This document shows, piece by piece, positions 17,175 through 26,642 of a stretch of DNA of 64,000 nucleotides (position 1 is the stretch's first letter; each line of letters starts with the position of its first letter). The notes under the pieces were generated by a model. That model ran no database searches. It saw nothing but the letters and a program-made list of their open reading frames with translations, and was not told the DNA's origin. The DNA comes from Sporolactobacillus sp. CQH2019. Lineage in GTDB: Bacteria > Bacillota > Bacilli > Bacillales > Sporolactobacillaceae. The DNA is taken from positions 98,230 through 162,229 of the forward strand of contig NZ_JARAJZ010000009.1 in the NCBI RefSeq assembly GCF_028765345.1. The letters run 5' to 3'. The translations under genes were made by a program, and so were the position numbers.

Positions 17175-19622
17175 TTACAGCGTCTGTTCTGTTCTGGCAA
17201 TAATATCGTCCTGAGTTTCCTTAGAAAGGACAGTGAAGAATGCCGAATACCCGGCCACTCTCACAATTAGGTCACGATAATTTTCCGGATGCTTTTGCGC
17301 GTCAATCAATGTCTCTCGCGAAACGATATTATACTGAACATGGTAACCATGAAGACGATTGAAGAACGTTCTCAACAAAGCGATCAGTTTCATGCAGTTT
17401 TCATCATTCTGCAGAATCTGCGGCGACATTTTCTGGTTTAACAGGACACCTCCAGTGATATCCTCCGTCGGTAATTTCGATACCGATTTAAAAACAGCAG
17501 TCGGTCCATCCTGATCCATCGAATGTTCCGGAGAGCATCCCTCAGCCAGGGCGGTGCGTGCATGACGGCCATCCGGCGTAGCCAGTGTGCTGTGGCCCTG
17601 ACCGACGTTAGCCGAAATTGAGGAGGTGCCGGCATAGCGGAGACCGCCGATCGGGCCTCGGCCATAACGCGTATTTTTATATTTCGAGATTTCATCAATA
17701 TACGGATGATAGGCTTTCGCAATCAATTCATCCACATAATCATCGTCGTTGCCATATTTAGGTGCCTCGTTCAGCAGCATCTGACGAATTCCTTCACCCT
17801 TTTCGCCGGCAAAATCACTCGTCAGCGCATCCCACAATTCCTGACGGCCAATTTTTTTATCTTCGTAAACCAGTTTTTTAACGGCAGCCAGTGAATCAGC
17901 AAGATTGGCAATGCCTACCTGCAGACCACTGATAAAATCATAAACGGCACCTCCCTCTTTGAGGGTCTTGCCGCGGCCGATGCAATCATCAGTCAATACT
18001 GAACAGAGGATGTCCGGGCAATCCTGTTCCAGGACCAGATCACAGGTGTTTTCAATAATGACACTCTGCCGCGTTATTTCACGAAGCGCTTTGTCCCAGG
18101 CTTTTTCAAGATCAGCATACGATTCCATATCAACGAAGTGGCCGCTGCCTTCCAGGAGCTTCTTTCCGGATTCCGGATCGACCCCATTATTCATTACAAT
18201 TAACAGTGTGCGCGGAAAATTGATGAAGCTCATTCCTGTACAGCGGTAGCCCCATTTCCCCGGCACCGCTGTTTCGACACAGCCGATTGCACTGTAATTA
18301 TACGCATCTTTTTCCTTGATTCCGCGTCTAATAAATGAAGGAATAATGACTTCATCGTTGTTGAATGCCGGCATACCCATGCCCAGCTTGATCACCTCAA
18401 CACATTCGCGCATAAAGTCATCGCTTAATCCACGATGATAACGAACAGTCAGGTTCGGCTGCGGCAGATGCGCCTGAGCAACGCTCCGTAAAATCAGATA
18501 AGAAAGGTCATTTACAGCGTCCTTTTTTCCTGCTGTCTGTCCGCCGACTGTTACGTTCTGATAAAGCGGACTGCCGGCGCTGAATTCCGTATGCCCCCAG
18601 GAACGGACTTTGTTGATCGTCAGCGTCTTCATCCACAAGTTTGTCAGCAGTTCGCACGCCTGATCAGGCGTGATCCGTGCTTTGTCAAGATCGCGCTGGT
18701 AGAAAGGATACAGATACTGATCCATTCGCCCGTAAGAAACTGAATGACCATTAGATTCTATTTGGAGAACCAAGTGAACCAGCCAGACAGACTGAACGGC
18801 CTCATAAAAAGTCTCTGCCGGTTCGTAAGGAACCTTATTTAGAATGCGGGACATTTTCAATAATTCAGCTTTTCTTTCCAGATTCTTTTCTTCTTCCGCT
18901 CTTTTGGCAGCCAGATCAGCATAACGTTTAGCAAAATCCTTCATCGCCTTCATTACTCTAAGGCTTGCTTCATAAAAATAGAGCTTCTTTTGATCTTCAA
19001 TATCGGTCAAATCCAATTTGCTCTTTGCATCTATAACGCGTTTTTCAAATGACTTCAAACCGTAGTTAATCACATTTTTGTAATCTACAGCAATATGCCC
19101 GTCACCTGAAGTAATATTTCCATCAGCACCGATAATTCCTAAATCGTAAAAAACTCGGCTCTGTGCCGGAAAAGCAGCGAGTCCGCGATCTTCAAGCGTG
19201 TTATGCTGCCAGAAAGGAGCGATTTCTCTCAACTGCTTTTTTGTCTCTTCGGTGATATAAAAAATATCGCCGGGACGTTTTTCAAAAGTGTCCAGTTCAT
19301 CAATAACCCAGTTCATGGAGTATTCCGGATAGACCGGCGCCCAGCGATTGGACCGGGCCTGATTTCCGGCAAGCAGGGTATCATTCTCAATGTAGATCGA
19401 CATATGCTCCAGAATATTTTCCAGCATATAAGCACGTTTCATGTCAAGCTGTTCATCTGCATGTTCTGTATAACTTTGTGTAACCAAAATAGCCCGTTCA
19501 GCATCAATGTAAGGCTTGGCATCAAGAATTGTGTCCCGATAATGTTTCATTTTCGGTGTCAATTGTCCAAAATGCGACTTTTTTCCTGAAGCCGTTGTTT
19601 TAGCCGCTGATTCTGCCGTCAT
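17175..19622 (-). CDS. Glycyl radical enzyme, PflD/PFL2-like (dehydratase or lyase class)
   Basis: An 815-residue anaerobic radical enzyme. The glycyl radical loop is RVAGYSAFF near residue 789 and the active-site segment is SAIGCVETAVPGKWGYRC. The Cys-Val-Glu triad is the mark of GRE dehydratases and lyases, whereas true pyruvate formate-lyase has Cys-Cys, so this is not PflB. The substrate is not identifiable (glycerol, diols, amino-acid derivatives are possible). Its activase is encoded divergently at 20642-21520, and a wrecked DeoR regulator gene lies between. GGGGAGG precedes the ATG, and a catabolite (cre) box is 70 bp upstream. Confidence 0.88.
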   Translation of the reverse strand: MTAESAAKTTASGKKSHFGQLTPKMKHYRDTILDAKPYIDAERAILVTQSYTEHADEQLDMKRAYMLENILEHMSIYIENDTLLAGNQARSNRWAPVYPEYSMNWVIDELDTFEKRPGDIFYITEETKKQLREIAPFWQHNTLEDRGLAAFPAQSRVFYDLGIIGADGNITSGDGHIAVDYKNVINYGLKSFEKRVIDAKSKLDLTDIEDQKKLYFYEASLRVMKAMKDFAKRYADLAAKRAEEEKNLERKAELLKMSRILNKVPYEPAETFYEAVQSVWLVHLVLQIESNGHSVSYGRMDQYLYPFYQRDLDKARITPDQACELLTNLWMKTLTINKVRSWGHTEFSAGSPLYQNVTVGGQTAGKKDAVNDLSYLILRSVAQAHLPQPNLTVRYHRGLSDDFMRECVEVIKLGMGMPAFNNDEVIIPSFIRRGIKEKDAYNYSAIGCVETAVPGKWGYRCTGMSFINFPRTLLIVMNNGVDPESGKKLLEGSGHFVDMESYADLEKAWDKALREITRQSVIIENTCDLVLEQDCPDILCSVLTDDCIGRGKTLKEGGAVYDFISGLQVGIANLADSLAAVKKLVYEDKKIGRQELWDALTSDFAGEKGEGIRQMLLNEAPKYGNDDDYVDELIAKAYHPYIDEISKYKNTRYGRGPIGGLRYAGTSSISANVGQGHSTLATPDGRHARTALAEGCSPEHSMDQDGPTAVFKSVSKLPTEDITGGVLLNQKMSPQILQNDENCMKLIALLRTFFNRLHGYHVQYNIVSRETLIDAQKHPENYRDLIVRVAGYSAFFTVLSKETQDDIIARTEQTL

Positions 19623-19690
19623 TATGAAGCCTCCCCTATATTGCTTTTGAATTTACTTATTCTTTCTTACGAAACCATAATAGCATCTAA

Positions 19691-19704
19691 TGTAAACGTG
19701 ATCA
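19691..19704. promoter_or_regulatory. Candidate cre (CcpA) box upstream of the glycyl radical enzyme gene
   Basis: TGTAAACGTGATCA fits the cre consensus at all but one constrained position. It lies 70 bp upstream of the start. A second partial match, TGTAAACGATCACC, is at 19776-19789. Carbon-catabolite control of a fermentative enzyme is plausible. Confidence 0.5.
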
Positions 19705-19799
19705 ATGCTTATCCGCCGATTCTCTCTAATATCCCTGAAAATGGTCATTTGTGCATATTTGCTTATGCAGCTGAATGTAAACGATCACCCGCTATCTGT

Positions 19800-20475
19800 C
19801 ATAAGCTGGCCTGTGTCTGAATCCAGCCTGCTGTCAGTATAGATCTCCTGGACTTCATCCAGGTTAAATGGTTCAACCGGGCTTCTTTCATAAGGCTTGC
19901 TTGAATCCGTAAGAATCACTATTTTCTAACTGGACAAAGCCATCGTCTGCACCCTTTCGGCGCTCATCATGTCATTCTCAAAGAAACCGGTTTTTTTATC
20001 AAAACCGTCCGTTCCGGCAAAAAAGCCACGTGAATTTTGTTTCGCAGCCAGACCGACGGTCACTTATGAATCATTTTGATAAATTCCTCCGGAAACAACT
20101 GAATGGATGCCTTTATATTTTTTTATACAGAGAGTGATAAAAAAGAATTTTTAATGGGTATTATAACCTGTTTTGTCATGGCGATTTTCTCAGCCGGCAA
20201 GGTCCAGGACTTGGATTGTTTCATTATCATGGACCGATTTAGCAGCCGATCAGGCGATTCTTTTTTTACATCGTAATTTTTGCCGATCTGTAGCCATATC
20301 GTCGGCATGATTCATTATTGCATAGCCGTGTTTTCTCTGAAGCAGCCCCTCGATTTCAGCCGGTCTAAGTCTTTCCTGACGATCACTTTTGATACATTCA
20401 ACAATTCGGCCGGCGCATTTACCATCTATTTTGTCCGATCATTAACGATGTTTCACAAATCATTTTCACGTGACA
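19800..20475 (-). pseudogene. Frameshifted DeoR-family regulator gene
   Basis: Read leftward in changing frames. Around 20430-20330 the N-terminal helix-turn-helix reads AELLNVSKVIVRKDLDRL, then HGYAIMNHADD in another frame. Around 20100-19830 the sugar-binding (DeoR C-terminal) part reads VGLAAKQNSRGFFAGTDGFD, then KIVILTDSSKPYERSPVEPFNLDEVQEIYTD split by in-frame stops. At least two frameshifts and two stops disable it. It lies between the glycyl radical enzyme and the activase genes and was probably their regulator. Confidence 0.8.
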
Positions 20476-20641
20476 TTCAAGGTTCAAAATCATTGTCCCC
20501 CTTCCCGCACCGCATTATTATACTGAAGAGACAATATTCTTCAGTTTAGTTTCTTTCACAACTTATACATATTTCAAGCGTAATAACCATGATATAATTA
20601 TAAAAGAAAAATAGTGTATTAACAGAAGTGAGGTTTTAAGA

Positions 20642-21520
20642 ATGGAAACGTTTTCTGAAAATAAGCTGAATCACACATTTCACAACGAAAAAAAAGACTT
20701 AAAGGGACTCATTTTTAATATTCAGAAGTTCAGTATCAATGATGGAGAGGGTATACGTACCGTTGTTTTTTTTAAGGGATGCCCGCTGAGATGTGCTTGG
20801 TGTTCGAATCCTGAATCTCAGAGAGCCCGGCCTGAACAAATGCGCGACGATACGCACGGGGGTTTTACAACGGTCGGAGAATATATGAGTGTCTCGGAAA
20901 TTATGAAAGTGATCAGGCAGGATCGTGATTTTTATGAAGAATCCGGAGGCGGTGTCACCTTTTCCGGCGGAGAGGTCCTCAATCAGGCAAGGTTCGCAAT
21001 TGAACTTGCTAAGGCGATCAAGAATGAAGGAATTCATCTCGCCTGTGAAACAACCGGTTATACGGCACCAAGTTTGTTTAAAGAATTCATTAAATACATG
21101 AACTTTATGTTTTTTGATGTCAAACAGTGGAACAGTCAGAAACATCATGAGGGAACAGGTGTTAATAATGAATTAATTCTTCAGAATCTGCAGACTGCTG
21201 TAAAGGCCGGAAAGGATCTTTTGGTCAGAATCCCTGTCATTCCGCAATTTAACGATACATTGGGCGATGCCATTCATTTTGGCGAGCTATTTAATAAGGT
21301 GGGAATAAAAAAGGTTGAATTGCTGCCCTTTCATCAATTCGGTCTCAAAAAATATGATCAGCTTGGCCGAGAATATATGTTGAAAGATGTTGCTCAACTG
21401 CATGGGGAGGATCTTCTGGACTATAAAAAAATGTTGAACAAAGCAGGCATCGCGGTCAAACTGGACGGGATATGGTCTCCTGGTACAGATTCTGTCGCTG
21501 CGCGAGAAACCAGAGACTGA
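20642..21520 (+). CDS. Glycyl radical enzyme activating enzyme (radical SAM)
   Basis: Installs the glycyl radical on the enzyme encoded at 17175-19622. The 292 residues carry the radical SAM motif KGCPLRCAWC near residue 50, SNPESQ just after it, and VTFSGGEV near residue 114 for SAM binding. Activases of GRE dehydratases normally carry a ferredoxin-like insert with two extra [4Fe-4S] clusters after the SNPESQ segment. Here only about 30 residues without cysteines separate it from the next helix, so the insert is missing, as in PflA. GAGG precedes the ATG. The pairing rests on genomic neighbourhood. Confidence 0.9.
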   Translation: METFSENKLNHTFHNEKKDLKGLIFNIQKFSINDGEGIRTVVFFKGCPLRCAWCSNPESQRARPEQMRDDTHGGFTTVGEYMSVSEIMKVIRQDRDFYEESGGGVTFSGGEVLNQARFAIELAKAIKNEGIHLACETTGYTAPSLFKEFIKYMNFMFFDVKQWNSQKHHEGTGVNNELILQNLQTAVKAGKDLLVRIPVIPQFNDTLGDAIHFGELFNKVGIKKVELLPFHQFGLKKYDQLGREYMLKDVAQLHGEDLLDYKKMLNKAGIAVKLDGIWSPGTDSVAARETRD

Positions 21521-21674
21521 ATCAGTGCTTCATCCATTTACCATGAAATCGACTCGCCTTCAGAAGTGGATTCAGAGGTGATGTATTTGCAGTTAAATGT
21601 GATCTCGACATGGCTGAAGGGGCATGTAATAATAAATCGGATTAAAATCTGAATCGCATAAGGGCGGCTGTAAA

Positions 21675-22037
21675 ATGAGAGATCTGTCCATTTTGATTTT
21701 CATGACCCTTATTGTCGGGTTACTGGTATGGTCCGGTTTATCCGGAATCAGGATCTTTTTCTTGCAGGCCCGCGGGCTGCCGCGATTACCCTCGGCATCA
21801 TCGGCTTGCTGCTCTGTATGCTAGGCGTCAGTAAATTCATATCTGCAGCACCGGCACACCCCGCTGTCCATTCTGGGCTATTTATTGGGTACAGTCGCCG
21901 CAATCGCAGTTTTATCGCAGATATTTAAATGGGAGCTGCCATGGGTAGGAGATCCGCGGACAGCTCTGATTGTTCTCGCTGTCTGCATGATCGCAAAATC
22001 GTTTATCGCAAGGTTCTATTACCTGCTGAATAAATAA
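21675..22037 (+). pseudogene. Small membrane protein gene broken by two frameshifts
   Basis: The protein continues across three frames. Frame 1 from ATG 21675 reads MRDLSILIFMTLIVGLLVW. Frame 2 reads LAGPRAAAITLGIIGLLLCM. Frame 3 reads SILGYLLGTVAAIAVLSQIF and ends ARFYYLLNK at TAA 22035-22037. Together they give about 118 residues with four hydrophobic helices. The family is unknown to me. It follows the activase gene by 155 bp in the same direction. Confidence 0.65.
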
Positions 22038-22803
22038 GGATGGAATCTCTATAAGAAAAATCAAATTCTCGAGGCTGCCGTTGCCTGATCTTAGATAGAG
22101 AGCCCTGATAAGCCGGAGCCGGACGGCAGCGTGGAGACATGATAAGCAGCAGAACCGGGCTGACCATAACCATAGAAAAATGAATGACTGCACTGGTGCA
22201 GATGATCAGATATTCCAAAGGTTAAGTTCTGAAAACTCACACCGCCGCTAAATAGGTAACCTACCCTATCCTTATCGCTTCTTCCTTCAAACGGCTTGAT
22301 CCGATTTTTCTTAAAAAAGCATGCAGACCGTGGCCATTCAGATAGTAATCTTTTTATAACTGTCCATGAATTAATTAATCCGCAGAATATCACTCAGGGT
22401 AACAATAAATCTGTAAATCTTTTTTTATCTAATAAAACGTATTTTTCGTGAATTTTTTTCAGTCTATGTGTTCATGCCTCCATCGAGCCGCATCCGAAAT
22501 CTGTACCTGGATGATCAAACAATCCGTATATAAATGAAACGAAATTTATTCCGCCCGTTCCTTTATGACCGCGTCCTTTCCCGACCAACGCTTTATCTAA
22601 AAATGCTTCATTAATTTTGTCTCCATTTTGATAAAAAGCTTGTTTCAACTGCCCGATGCCTTCGTACATGAGACTTTGACCGCCTGCCTTGTCGAACTGA
22701 CCTTAGTGGTGGGCGGAAGAAAACGGAAAGCAATCATCCCTTTCATTCGCAGGGCAGGACCCCCGTCGCAAGGATGGCATTTAAGAAAAACCCAAATCAG
22801 CTT
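22038..22803. other. 766-bp intergenic stretch without a supported gene
   Basis: A leftward 65-codon frame at 22669-22472 (NEAFLDKALVGKGRGHKGTG) looks protein-like but has no ribosome-binding site and stops abruptly. It may be a gene fragment. No other feature seen. Confidence 0.4.
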
Positions 22804-24681
22804 TTATGAGTATGAGGGTTGAATACTCATTTGTTCCCCATCCTCCCCGGTAAACTGGCTGTTAAAGAGTTCGGCATAAAACCCGCCTTTTTCCAGCAGC
22901 GTTTTGTGCGTTCCCCGTTCAATGATCCGGCCGTGATCGACAACAAGAATGAGATCGGCTTCACGGATCGTCGATAAACGGTGGGCAATGATAAAGCTGG
23001 TCCGATTTTTCATCAACGCCTTCGTCGCTTTTTGAAGATGCAGCTCGGTCCGCGTGTCCACGCTGCTCGTTGCCTCATCAAGAATCAGTATCGCGGCATC
23101 GGCCAATACCGCCCGGGCAATAGTCAGAAGTTGTTTTTCCCCTTCCGAAAGATTAGTTTTTTCCTCATTCAGTACTGTGTCATAACCGGCGGGAAGAGTA
23201 CGGATGAAATGATCGGCGTGAACAGCTCTGGCTGCACCGATGATTTCCTGCTCCGTCGCCCCTTCTCGTCCGTACGCAATGTTGTCCCGAATGGTCCCCT
23301 GAAACAGCCATGTATCCTGAAGGACCATGCCGAACAGGCGATACAGGTTTTCCCTCTTCAGTTCATTGATGTCGGCGCCGTCGATCGTTATCCTTCCCCG
23401 GTCGCATGCATAAAACCGCATCAGCAAGTTGACAATTGTTGTTTTTCCCGCACCTGTCGGACCGACAATCGCTACCGACTGACCCGGCCGGACATCAAGG
23501 TTTATGTCTTCGATCAGCGGCTGATCCGCTTTATATCTGAAAGTGAGATGTTCGAAGCAGACACGGCCCCTGGGATCAGTAATGACTTCCGTGCGCCGAT
23601 GGTCGCCTGCTTCTTCGGTCTCATCGAGGATCTCGAAAAGGCGCTCGGCAGAAGCGATTGTAGACTGGATAATATTCGAGATATTGGCAATTTGGATTAA
23701 AGGCTGGCCGAACTGGCTCGTATACTGAATAAACGCCTGTATATTGCCAATAGCAATCGTACGGCCGGCGACAAGAATGCCGCCGAAAATTGCGATCAGC
23801 ACATAACCGATATTGCCGACAAACGTCATCAGCGGCATCATCATCCCCGAAAGAAACTGCGCTCTCCAGGCCGAATCGTATAAACGATCGTTAATCGCTC
23901 TGAACGTCCGTATCGATTGGGATTCATGACCGAAGGCTTTGATAATCAAATGCCCGGTAAACATCTCTTCGACGTATCCGTTGAGCCAGCCGATGTTCTC
24001 CTGCTGCTGCTTAAAATATCGCTGAGAAGGCCTGGCAATCAATAGTATGCCGACAAGGCTCAGCGGAATGGTCAACAGCAGAACCGCTGTCAGCAGCGGG
24101 CTGATCATTAACATCATCGTGATCACGCCAAGAAAAGTGACGATGGCCGTGATTGATGCTGTGAGGCTTTGCTGCAGCGTGTTGCTGATGTTTTTTGAAT
24201 CGTTGACCACCCGGCTGAGGACGTCGCCATAAGGATGAGAGTCAAAGTATTTCACCGGAAGCCGATCCAATTTTTCGCCGACCTGGCGGCGAAGAATATA
24301 AACGATCTTTTGCGAAATGCCGCTCATCAGATATTGCATGATATAAGTAAATAATGAACTGAGTACGTACAAAGCCAGCAATATCAGTACTATCCGGCCG
24401 ATATAGCGGAAATCGGGATGCGCTCCCGAAAGGCCCCTGATTCGTCTCATCATGCTTCTAAAAAGTTCTGTAGTAATATTCCCCATCAGCATCGGTGCAA
24501 TAACCGTGAAAAGCGTACTTATAACTGCCATGGCAAAAACAGTCGCCAGTACTTTCCTATGCGGCCGCAGATAAGTCAGGAGTCTTTTAAACGTCCCTTT
24601 AAAATTCTTGGGTTTTTGCACCAATTGCGGCGGCGCCGGTTTCGGCTTCTGCACCTTGCTGTGAGAATATTTTCCGCTCAT
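22804..24681 (-). CDS. ABC exporter subunit, canonical ATPase half (heterodimeric multidrug/lipid type)
   Basis: A 625-residue fused membrane-ATPase half-transporter (YfiC/LmrD-like). Six-helix membrane domain at residues 35-340, then the nucleotide-binding domain with Walker A GPTGAGKTT, signature NLSEGEKQ and Walker B ILILDEATSS with the catalytic Glu. Its start overlaps the stop of the partner gene by four bases (ATGA), so both halves are translated together. The partner has Asp in place of the catalytic Glu, the usual asymmetry of heterodimeric exporters. A Lys/Pro-rich 30-residue N-terminus is unusual. The substrate is unknown. Confidence 0.92.
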   Translation of the reverse strand: MSGKYSHSKVQKPKPAPPQLVQKPKNFKGTFKRLLTYLRPHRKVLATVFAMAVISTLFTVIAPMLMGNITTELFRSMMRRIRGLSGAHPDFRYIGRIVLILLALYVLSSLFTYIMQYLMSGISQKIVYILRRQVGEKLDRLPVKYFDSHPYGDVLSRVVNDSKNISNTLQQSLTASITAIVTFLGVITMMLMISPLLTAVLLLTIPLSLVGILLIARPSQRYFKQQQENIGWLNGYVEEMFTGHLIIKAFGHESQSIRTFRAINDRLYDSAWRAQFLSGMMMPLMTFVGNIGYVLIAIFGGILVAGRTIAIGNIQAFIQYTSQFGQPLIQIANISNIIQSTIASAERLFEILDETEEAGDHRRTEVITDPRGRVCFEHLTFRYKADQPLIEDINLDVRPGQSVAIVGPTGAGKTTIVNLLMRFYACDRGRITIDGADINELKRENLYRLFGMVLQDTWLFQGTIRDNIAYGREGATEQEIIGAARAVHADHFIRTLPAGYDTVLNEEKTNLSEGEKQLLTIARAVLADAAILILDEATSSVDTRTELHLQKATKALMKNRTSFIIAHRLSTIREADLILVVDHGRIIERGTHKTLLEKGGFYAELFNSQFTGEDGEQMSIQPSYS

Positions 24682-26411
24682 AACGTTTCCTCCCTGTCCA
24701 TTTGCGAAGCGACAATTTCCCGGTAGACCGGGCAGGATGCCATAAGTTCCTGATGCGTGCCGATGCCCGCTGTTTTTCCTTCATTTAAAACGATAATTTG
24801 ATCAGCATGGACGATGGTGCTGATCCGCTGAGCAGCGACGATCACTATTGCAGAATTTGTTATTTTTTTCAATTCTGCTCTCAATTCCATATCTGTTTTA
24901 TAATCCAGTGCCGAGAAACAATCATCCAGCAGATAAACGGCCGGTTTCCTGAGCAGTGCACGGGCGATCGCCAGTCGCTGTTTCTGTCCGCCCGAAAGAT
25001 TTTTTCCGCCCTGACTGATCAACGAATCGCAGCCGCCTGCCATCTTCCTGACAAAATTTTCAGCCTGGGCCAGGCGGATTGCCTGCCAGACTTTCTGATC
25101 CGTCGCTTGTTCATCTCCATACCGGACATTTTCAGCCACCGTACCGGTGAACAGTCCGGTTTTCTGGGGTACGTAGCCGACCATGCCGCGCAATCTTTTC
25201 AGAGAGAGTTTCCTGATATCGACGCCGTTGAAAAGAATATTTCCGCTTTCAGGTTCATAAAATCTCAAGATAAGATTCAGCAACGTTGATTTCCCCGCTC
25301 CTGTGCCGCCTATAACTGCCGTCGTTTCTCCCGGGCGAGCTGCAAATGACAAATGGGAGAGGGCCGGCTTTTCAGCACCGGGATAATAGTGTGTTACATC
25401 TTTGAACACGATGCCCGGTTCACTGTCTGCCGGCGAAAGATGAACCCTTGCCCCGTTATTATCGGCAGCGGTTCGGATATCCAGCACCTCATTGATCCGC
25501 GCGGCAGAAATCTGGGCTCTCGGAATCATGATAAAGAGCATCGCGCCCATCAGAATGGAAACCATGATCAGCATCGCATATTGTATAAAGGCCATCAGAT
25601 CGCCGACCTGAATGGCGCCAACGTCGATACGCATGCTTCCGAACCAGACAATCGCAATAAGCGCTAGATTCATAATCAGCATGATCAGCGGTACGGCCGC
25701 CGCCATGATTTGATTCACGCGAATCGCGGTCTGTGTTATTTCACGATTGGCCCGATTGAAGCGGCCAAGTTCGTGTTTCGTCTGATTGAAAGAACGAATA
25801 ACGCGGATCCCCGTCAATATTTCGCGAAGAATCAGATTCAGTCGATCCGTTTTCACCTGAATTTGTTTAAATAACGGCAGCCCCTTTTTGGCAAGGACCA
25901 GGATAGAAAGGAAAATAAGCGGCAGCACCACAGCAAGGACAAGGGATAACCGGGCATCTTTATAAACCGCCATGATCAACCCGCCGATACACATCAATGG
26001 CGCCGTAGCTATCATTTTAAGAATCATCATACAGACTTGTTCAACTTGGGCAACATCATTTGTCGTCCGCGTAATCAGGGAAGCCGTACCGACTTGATCG
26101 AATGCCTGCAGCGGGAAAGCTTCCACGCGCGCAAATAATCGGTTGCGGACGTCGCGGCCAAAACCGGCCGCCGCCTTTGAAGCCAAATAATTAGCCGTCA
26201 AAGTAAATCCTCCGGCCAAAAGCGTCACAAGCAGCATGACGATTCCCAACTTCCAAATGTAAGGCAAATCCTTTTTGACAATACCCGTGTCAACAATTTC
26301 CGCCATGATAGTCGGCAAAAACAGATCGGCAAGAGATTCTAAAAAGACAAAAACGAGTGAAAAAACAATCGGCCAGCGATAGGGCAGCAGATATTTTGAT
26401 AAACGAATCAT
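24678..26411 (-). CDS. ABC exporter subunit, degenerate ATPase half
   Basis: A 577-residue half-transporter (YfiB/LmrC-like), first gene of the two-gene exporter operon. Six-helix membrane domain begins MIRLSKYLLPYRWPIVFS. The ATPase has Walker A GGTGAGKST, signature LSGGQKQR and Walker B VYLLDDCFS, where Asp replaces the catalytic Glu, so this site probably hydrolyses ATP poorly. The frame opens at 26546, but CGGAGG is placed for ATG at 26411. It overlaps the partner gene by four bases. Confidence 0.92.
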   Translation of the reverse strand: MIRLSKYLLPYRWPIVFSLVFVFLESLADLFLPTIMAEIVDTGIVKKDLPYIWKLGIVMLLVTLLAGGFTLTANYLASKAAAGFGRDVRNRLFARVEAFPLQAFDQVGTASLITRTTNDVAQVEQVCMMILKMIATAPLMCIGGLIMAVYKDARLSLVLAVVLPLIFLSILVLAKKGLPLFKQIQVKTDRLNLILREILTGIRVIRSFNQTKHELGRFNRANREITQTAIRVNQIMAAAVPLIMLIMNLALIAIVWFGSMRIDVGAIQVGDLMAFIQYAMLIMVSILMGAMLFIMIPRAQISAARINEVLDIRTAADNNGARVHLSPADSEPGIVFKDVTHYYPGAEKPALSHLSFAARPGETTAVIGGTGAGKSTLLNLILRFYEPESGNILFNGVDIRKLSLKRLRGMVGYVPQKTGLFTGTVAENVRYGDEQATDQKVWQAIRLAQAENFVRKMAGGCDSLISQGGKNLSGGQKQRLAIARALLRKPAVYLLDDCFSALDYKTDMELRAELKKITNSAIVIVAAQRISTIVHADQIIVLNEGKTAGIGTHQELMASCPVYREIVASQMDREETL

Positions 26412-26642
26412 AACTTGCATCCTCCGATTCGGGCTGATTTCCATTTTATCTAATCCGGGCAGAATGAAAACGATTCCGCTATTCGGCCTGAAGAAAGGGG
26501 AAGAGGATCTTTCTCTTTCTCCTTCCTTGTCCGAAATGGAACGCACTCGTTCGGCATTCAGTCCCGGTCCTCAGGTTCTAAAAAGGCGGCTCACTTTCCC
26601 CGATTCCCGCCTGCTTAAATATGACGGGACGCTTCTCGGTTC

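Noticed and set aside
22472-22669. 65-codon minus-strand frame with GKGRGHKGTG
   Set aside because: Protein-like but no start signal and truncated; only noted as a possible fragment.
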